Shown in pieces: positions 59,492-64,000 of a DNA stretch of 64,000 bases. Position 1 is the first letter of the stretch, and every line of letters starts with the position of its first letter. The DNA is from a virus. The stretch spans positions 23,521 through 87,520 of IMG/VR virus record IMGVR_UViG_3300035698_035307. One strand, given 5' to 3'. The notes below the pieces were generated by a model. The model worked only from the letters and a program-made list of their open reading frames with translations, made no database searches and was not told the origin of the DNA. Position numbers and translations under genes: made by a program.

Positions 59492-59872
59492 TTAAATTTT
59501 TAACCTACTACCTAAAGCTGCACCTACTGCGGCACCTACTAAACGACTTGTAAGTAAATTATATAAGAATCCGTCTTTAATTCCTAAAACTTTAGCAATC
59601 AATTTACCAACTGTCTTACCTAATGCAAGTCCAGTAAGTCCACCTAACATAGTACCAAAGATACCTTCATTAGTTAATTCACTATTAAAATCATTAATAT
59701 CTTTAACTCCATCTAAATATTCTGCAACAAATTCGTCTAATGCAGAGTCTATCTTAGCTTCTTCATCTTCTGTTAACTCTTCCTTTAAGTTTTCATTAAG
59801 AGATTTTATTTCTTCTTCGGTAAAGTATTCGTTTTCTTGTAAATACTCTTTAAATGATTTTACTTGGTCCAT
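59492..59872 (-). CDS. Tagged glycine-zipper membrane-active protein
   Basis: 126 residues. Tag VKSFKEYLQEN, with a cut expected after LQE (residue 13). Residues 14-75 are acidic and helical. Residues 82-124 hold two glycine-zipper hydrophobic segments (GTMLGGLTGLALGKTVGKL and RLVGAAVGAALGS). A head-packed, membrane-inserting protein could help DNA cross the inner membrane or alter it against superinfection. It follows the tube-like gene 59897-60448 by 24 bases. No clear late box; a degenerate TATATAGATAAAA lies upstream. Confidence 0.65.
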   Translation of the reverse strand: MDQVKSFKEYLQENEYFTEEEIKSLNENLKEELTEDEEAKIDSALDEFVAEYLDGVKDINDFNSELTNEGIFGTMLGGLTGLALGKTVGKLIAKVLGIKDGFLYNLLTSRLVGAAVGAALGSRLKI

Positions 59873-59896
59873 ATTGGTTCTTATTTTATCTATATA

Positions 59897-60448
59897 TTAA
59901 TCTAATTCTATTATAATCTCCAAAAAGTTATAAACGAAAGTTACGTTGAACGTTCTAAATTCAGCTACATTGCTTGCAAACGACATATCTAAATCATCTA
60001 TCTGTCTCATCAAAACGGCAATCAATCTTGCTGTTACAAGTGAATTACCTTCACCATCAGTCATTCTTAAGTTTAAGTTTTCACAGAAAGGTGCTACAGT
60101 ATCTGCATCATAATAATATTTTAATGTTTCTAATAGCATCCAATAGTTGATATACCCATCTACTAACTGAAACTGAACGATGAGTTCTTTCTGTGATAAC
60201 TCAGATGCAGGAACACTATCACGGTATTGCATCTTTCGGCCACCTCGTTTCATTTGCTCTACTGGGTCATATCCAAATCCAGGTAAATTAATAGCCTGAA
60301 TAGTATAGTTTAAAAAATCTACAGGTTCTTCTATGATGTTACCTGGTATACGATTAAGATAAGGTCTATACTTATCTGCTATATGTTTAGGTACAAAGTT
60401 CCTTGGAAAATTAAATTCAAATAAATTATCTCTTGCGTTTAATAACAT
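59897..60448 (-). CDS. Tube-like tail/baseplate protein
   Basis: 183 residues. IQAINLPGFGYDPV, QKELIVQFQLVDGYINYWMLLETLKYYYD and FRTFNVTFVYNFLEIII give the pattern of a gp19-type tube domain, as found in tube paralogues and tube-initiator proteins. It is distinct from the main tube protein at 3808-4356. It follows the 755-aa structural gene by 10 bases. A GTAAATACAT sequence near 60475 may be a weak late box. Confidence 0.5.
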   Translation of the reverse strand: MLLNARDNLFEFNFPRNFVPKHIADKYRPYLNRIPGNIIEEPVDFLNYTIQAINLPGFGYDPVEQMKRGGRKMQYRDSVPASELSQKELIVQFQLVDGYINYWMLLETLKYYYDADTVAPFCENLNLRMTDGEGNSLVTARLIAVLMRQIDDLDMSFASNVAEFRTFNVTFVYNFLEIIIELD

Positions 60449-60458
60449 TGTTTATCGT

Positions 60459-62726
60459 TTAGTTTATTGGGTTATATGTATTTACGTTTGTTCCTTGTAG
60501 ATTATCAAGTGCACCTTCTGTTAATGGGTCAGATGATATATTTACGTTAGGGTTCACTGCAGTATCTTTATCGTTTTGAGTCTTCTCATTAATTAGCTGA
60601 GCAGAATTAAGTATTTCACCAACTTTATTTCCAGCAGCTTGTACTAATAAGTCATTTTGCGATTTAAGAATAGTTAATTGAGCTTCTAATTCTCTGATAG
60701 CTTTCTGTCTAGCACTAAGTTCTTTATTAGAAACTTTCTCACCTGCTTCTGTTGCAGTTTTAGATATTCCTAGTTCAGCTTGTTGGGCTTTTATGATGTC
60801 TTTATAGATAACTTCATATTTTTCATTAGGAAGATACCATTTGCCGTGATATAACATTGTTTCATCTGAACTACTTGCTTGTTTAGAAAGCTTTGAAGAT
60901 ACGTAAAATGATTTATCATCAAATCCAATAATCTTCTGAGCATCGTTTGCTGTAATCTTAAATAGTACTTCACCTTCAGCTATATTAATATCTTGTATGT
61001 TAGTATTATTCTTAATACTTATATCACCGTTAGGGCTTTTAAAGTTAAGATATAAATCACCAACATTAGTTAAATCTAAGATAGTTGGAGTGTCGAGATT
61101 TAAAACATCATTATAAAATACAAATAGAATGTAATTATCAAATGGCGCTACGCTAATAGCTCCTTCACCTAATCCATAAATCACATCGGTAGATGATATT
61201 GATTTTACTGCAGTTGCTGCTCCACTTACATCAGTACTTGAACCTGCAGCTGTTGGTAAGATATCACCTTGTCTACTTACTGCTGGTGTATTTTGCACAC
61301 TTGACATTGCTGCAGATACATTAATGCGTTCTCTAAAGCCCATTACATATTGAGTTTCTCTTATAATACTATTACTACCGTTAGGTACTGCAAGTGTTAA
61401 ATCGAGTTGATTCTCATAGCTAATTGCTTGGCCTGATTCATCTAAGATAGTATTATAAACTTTCGATACAGTAGGTACTGTACCTAAATTGATACGTGTT
61501 AAATGTTTACCGTATTTCTTTGCATTAAATGAACTGTACTGAGCTCTTTTAATTATTTGAGAATTATCATCTTTATTATAAAGCCTCATGATATAGTCAA
61601 TTCTATATGATACGGCTACGTTTGCATTCTTAATAACAGGTCTAAAAGTATAAGGGATTCCGAAGTCTCCGCTTTGTACGAAACTCTGTTCCGTTGTTTT
61701 TACGAATGAAGGTCCAATTTGTTCATATACAGTTAAGTCATGGATTACAACTAAACTTGTATCTGCGTTAGCATTTTGACCTGATATAAAATCTTCATAA
61801 ATATCTCCATTATAATTACCATACACTTCAAAGAAGTCACCATCTTCAGATTCTGCAATGTATGCTGTTAGTAAACTATATTCATCCGTTTTATTTAATG
61901 TTACTCTTACGTCGTTAGATGTACCGAAATACGTAAAACCATTAACTACTTCTGTCTGACTTATAAATTTAAGTTCACATACTATAGTACCATCAACTTG
62001 TGGTCCTGGTGCACTAGTCTGTGCGAAACCTTCACCACCAGTCATTACGTAACCTAATCTTTTATCATCAGTCTTATCTGCTAAATAATCATTAATCATC
62101 CATTCTAATGATGGTACTTTTAAATCAATGTAACTTGAATAAAGTTTCTCACCTAATATGAATGGTGCTGGATTATCAGTATCATAACTATCCTGGTTAA
62201 GGTATGTTATACTTGAAAGAACTTGTTCATTGCCAAGTCTATCTCTAAACTTAATCATGAAAACATATCCATCGTAATCTGCACTAATATTAAATCCTGA
62301 TATCATATGTAAACGAATAGAGTCATATAAGATTCCTCCACCTGTTTTATATTCATCGTTGACATCAGTATAGTCTGGGTAAGAAGTTGTAGCTTCTAAC
62401 TGAGCCTTTAAACCTGCAGTGTCTGTTAACTCTGTATCATAGTCAATATAATTAAGAGGAATTGCTGTAGTTAAATAAGCATATCTATTATCTGCAATCT
62501 CTGCAACACTTCTTCTTCTATAGTTTCCCATTGCTGTAATAGGATTCTCTTCATTAAAAAGATATTTCTGGTCAGTGTGACCGTTATCCATTAATAGAAC
62601 TCGTGCGCCGACAGAACCTGTATCATCAGTTTCGATATAATCTGAAGAACCTATAGTTGTATCACCATAGACATACTCCATTAAAATCTGATTGCTTAAC
62701 TGTACGTATTTTGAAGTGTTAGCCAT
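60459..62726 (-). CDS. Large virion structural protein, unknown
   Basis: 755 residues, mostly beta-predicted, with a C-terminal coiled coil around 660-705 (KELSARQKAIRELEAQL). Many Asp/Asn/Tyr-rich strands such as YDGYVFMIKFRDRLGNE are typical of tail or baseplate proteins. No family is recognised. It lies between a membrane-anchored protein and a tube-like protein and close to the fibre end, so a tail or baseplate periphery role is likely. Confidence 0.5.
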   Translation of the reverse strand: MANTSKYVQLSNQILMEYVYGDTTIGSSDYIETDDTGSVGARVLLMDNGHTDQKYLFNEENPITAMGNYRRRSVAEIADNRYAYLTTAIPLNYIDYDTELTDTAGLKAQLEATTSYPDYTDVNDEYKTGGGILYDSIRLHMISGFNISADYDGYVFMIKFRDRLGNEQVLSSITYLNQDSYDTDNPAPFILGEKLYSSYIDLKVPSLEWMINDYLADKTDDKRLGYVMTGGEGFAQTSAPGPQVDGTIVCELKFISQTEVVNGFTYFGTSNDVRVTLNKTDEYSLLTAYIAESEDGDFFEVYGNYNGDIYEDFISGQNANADTSLVVIHDLTVYEQIGPSFVKTTEQSFVQSGDFGIPYTFRPVIKNANVAVSYRIDYIMRLYNKDDNSQIIKRAQYSSFNAKKYGKHLTRINLGTVPTVSKVYNTILDESGQAISYENQLDLTLAVPNGSNSIIRETQYVMGFRERINVSAAMSSVQNTPAVSRQGDILPTAAGSSTDVSGAATAVKSISSTDVIYGLGEGAISVAPFDNYILFVFYNDVLNLDTPTILDLTNVGDLYLNFKSPNGDISIKNNTNIQDINIAEGEVLFKITANDAQKIIGFDDKSFYVSSKLSKQASSSDETMLYHGKWYLPNEKYEVIYKDIIKAQQAELGISKTATEAGEKVSNKELSARQKAIRELEAQLTILKSQNDLLVQAAGNKVGEILNSAQLINEKTQNDKDTAVNPNVNISSDPLTEGALDNLQGTNVNTYNPIN

Positions 62727-62737
62727 TTATAATTATT

Positions 62738-63613
62738 TTATTTTCCAAATTGCAACCATCTCGGTGTGTAATTAACTCCTACGCCAATCATTACACCATT
62801 ATGGTATGCGTTATTCTGTAATACTAAACCATATCCTACTGTAAAGCCGATTCCAAATTCTTTTCTGAATTTTCTTGCAGCTTTCTTAGAGATTGGGTCA
62901 TCCATTATTTGTGCACCTGTTATTGACGGAAATGTTACGCCAGGATATTTAGTTGTAACCCAAATAATAGGTTTCTTTGTTTCTTTATCTATCGATAATC
63001 CTGTAGTCAGACTTATATTTTGTTGAAGAGTGAAACTACCTAAACCAGGGAATACCTTTCCATAGTAATCTAAACTATCAGACTTCTGTAAAGTAGAATC
63101 TGGTAAGCTATAGTAATTAAGTTTGAATGGGATTTTACCTGAAAGCCATCTCTTATTTCCTTCTTTATAATCTATACTGTCATTAAAATAAAATAATTTG
63201 TTTCCAAGTGAATCTTCTGTTACGTAAACTGGAACTTCCTTTATTACTTCTTTAATCTCAACTACATATTTAATAAGAACTTTAGGTGGCTTATTCTTTT
63301 CTTTCGTATAGTCACTAAACAAACTGGCATACTTACCATTAAGTTCATCAACTGTTAGAACATATCCACTTATCTCACCTTTCATAGAACCATTTTCAGT
63401 TCTATACATCTTAACTGAATCTTGACTTGCATCGTAGTTGTTCTTTATACGTTGAGTTTCAGCTTGTTCAGTTTTAACATCATCTTTTAGACTTTGAATA
63501 GTATTGCATTGTCTAAAAAACAACAGCCCAAAAATAACTACACTTGCTAATAAAAGCATCCTTGTGTTTTTAGGATTAATTAAAAATTTCCATATACTAC
63601 TTATCCAGTTCAT
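62738..63613 (-). CDS. Membrane-anchored coiled-coil protein
   Basis: 291 residues from the ATG at 63611-63613. A TTG 60 bases upstream extends the frame but only into the neighbouring gene. One transmembrane segment at about 19-34 (LLLASVVIFGLLFF) is followed by a coiled coil (~36-95) and a C-terminal half with alternating strands ending in GFTVGYGLVLQNN and VNYTPRWLQF, as in small outer-membrane-like barrels. A spanin- or envelope-linked role is possible. It overlaps the previous gene by 17 bases. Confidence 0.5.
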   Translation of the reverse strand: MNWISSIWKFLINPKNTRMLLLASVVIFGLLFFRQCNTIQSLKDDVKTEQAETQRIKNNYDASQDSVKMYRTENGSMKGEISGYVLTVDELNGKYASLFSDYTKEKNKPPKVLIKYVVEIKEVIKEVPVYVTEDSLGNKLFYFNDSIDYKEGNKRWLSGKIPFKLNYYSLPDSTLQKSDSLDYYGKVFPGLGSFTLQQNISLTTGLSIDKETKKPIIWVTTKYPGVTFPSITGAQIMDDPISKKAARKFRKEFGIGFTVGYGLVLQNNAYHNGVMIGVGVNYTPRWLQFGK

Positions 63614-63839
63614 ATTCTTGTGTTTGAATGTTAAATTTACCTTTACCATAAGTCTTTGAAAGCTCAAGGCCAAAGGTGTTTTCTACTTTTCTATTATCAG
63701 TTAGTTCTTGAAGTAGTGTATTAACATCTACCTCAAGATTCTTCATCTGTTCTTGTTTCTCTTCAATCTTCTTGTATATTTCTTTATATTTTGAAATAAT
63801 ACCTTCTAATTCTAATTGTTCTTCGTTTTGTAATTTCAT
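63597..63839 (-). CDS. Small coiled-coil protein
   Basis: 80 residues. Residues 1-50 form a continuous charged helix with heptad pattern (ISKYKEIYKKIEEKQEQMKNLEVDVNTLL), followed by a short strand-rich end. It starts two bases after the fibre gene stop and overlaps the next gene. Role unknown; it may partner the fibre or the membrane protein. Confidence 0.5.
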   Translation of the reverse strand: MKLQNEEQLELEGIISKYKEIYKKIEEKQEQMKNLEVDVNTLLQELTDNRKVENTFGLELSKTYGKGKFNIQTQEYELDK

Positions 63840-63841
63840 TC

Positions 63842-64000
63842 TTAAATATTTAAGTGTTTCTCAATTGCTGCTAATCTTTCTTCAAGACTTGCTATCTTCT
63901 TATCTTTCTCTTCAATTAATTTCTGCTGGTCTTGAATAGATTGAATAATCAGTGGGGTAAATTTACCATAATCTAATGTCATTGGTATGAATTTCTCTTT
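63842..64000 (-). CDS. C-terminus of a tail-fibre protein with S74-like chaperone end, 5' part outside window
   Basis: An open minus-strand frame enters at 64000 and ends with TAA at 63842-63844 (52 codons). It reads FIPMTLDYGKFTPLIIQSIQDQQ and then a heptad helix ending EKHLNI. This is the typical end of intramolecular chaperone (peptidase S74) domains of phage fibres and tailspikes, which cleave themselves off after trimer folding. The fragment is too short for more. Confidence 0.6.
   Translation of the reverse strand, partial: KEKFIPMTLDYGKFTPLIIQSIQDQQKLIEEKDKKIASLEERLAAIEKHLNI

Noticed and set aside
1-64000. tRNA genes
   Set aside because: I looked for cloverleaf-like segments and CCA ends in the short intergenic gaps and saw none. 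A tRNAscan-SE run would be decisive.

Overview
This window is a contiguous piece of a T4-like (gp23-type capsid) myovirus genome that probably infects a member of the Bacteroidota. The T4-like assignment rests on recognisable counterparts of T4 gp4, 15, 16, 17, 18, 19, 20, 21, 23, 26, 32, 41, 43, 44, 46, 47, 55, 61, 62, UvsW, UvsX and UvsY. The host inference is weaker. It rests on an AT-rich sequence, A-rich start-codon leaders without Shine-Dalgarno sequences, and a small histone-H1-like (Hc1-type) protein of a kind typical of Bacteroidota. Almost everything is on the minus strand, so genes are read from high to low coordinates. The only plus-strand island is at 16683-17554. Genes run off both ends: a tape-measure-like protein on the left and a tail-fibre C-terminus on the right.

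Layout from right to left. 64000-59492: fibre end, structural proteins, a tube-like protein and a small glycine-zipper protein. 59488-54367: RuvC-like resolvase, gp32 SSB, gp61 primase, UvsY and UvsW. 54340-46459: a seven-gene late operon in which every protein starts with the same kind of peptide tag. 46379-37477: dUTPase, DNA polymerase N-half, class II ribonucleotide reductase, small genes, Hc1-like protein, sliding-clamp candidate, polymerase C-half and UvsX. 37443-31999: HAD phosphatase, gp41 helicase, gp47 and gp46. 31968-26178: gp15 sheath stabiliser, a 700-aa protein, the gp55 late sigma factor, gp4 and a CCA-adding-type enzyme. 26135-18371: portal, protease-scaffold fusion, capsid and core proteins. 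18323-13188: DUF115-like protein, plus-strand pair, gp44, FEN-type exonuclease and gp62. 13142-1: membrane protein, neck-like protein, terminase, sheath, tube, gp26-like and chaperone-like proteins, and the tape measure.

Regulation is visible. A box close to GATATATAAA lies 17-43 nt upstream of nearly all virion gene units but not upstream of the replication genes. It is the probable late promoter read by the gp55 homologue. Strong hairpin terminators separate units, and several share the tail TTTTTTAGGGT.

The most unusual feature is a family of at least eleven proteins with the N-terminal pattern [KLQ]-[STG]-F-x-x-[FY]-x(1-5)-[LIV]-x-E. This closely resembles the capsid-targeting sequence of the T4 internal proteins (MKTYQEFIAEA), which the gp21 protease removes. 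Here the tag is attached to enzymes (an ATP-grasp protein, a ligase-type nucleotidyltransferase, a pseudoligase-adenylyltransferase fusion, a CCA-adding-type enzyme and a HAD phosphatase) and to probable polyproteins. One reading is that the phage packs a nucleic-acid and nucleotide repair kit in its head and injects it with the genome. Other notable points are a DNA polymerase split at the fingertip, a probable -1 frameshift at an A9 run in the core gene, and a poly-lysine protein carrying a copy of the capsid N-arm.
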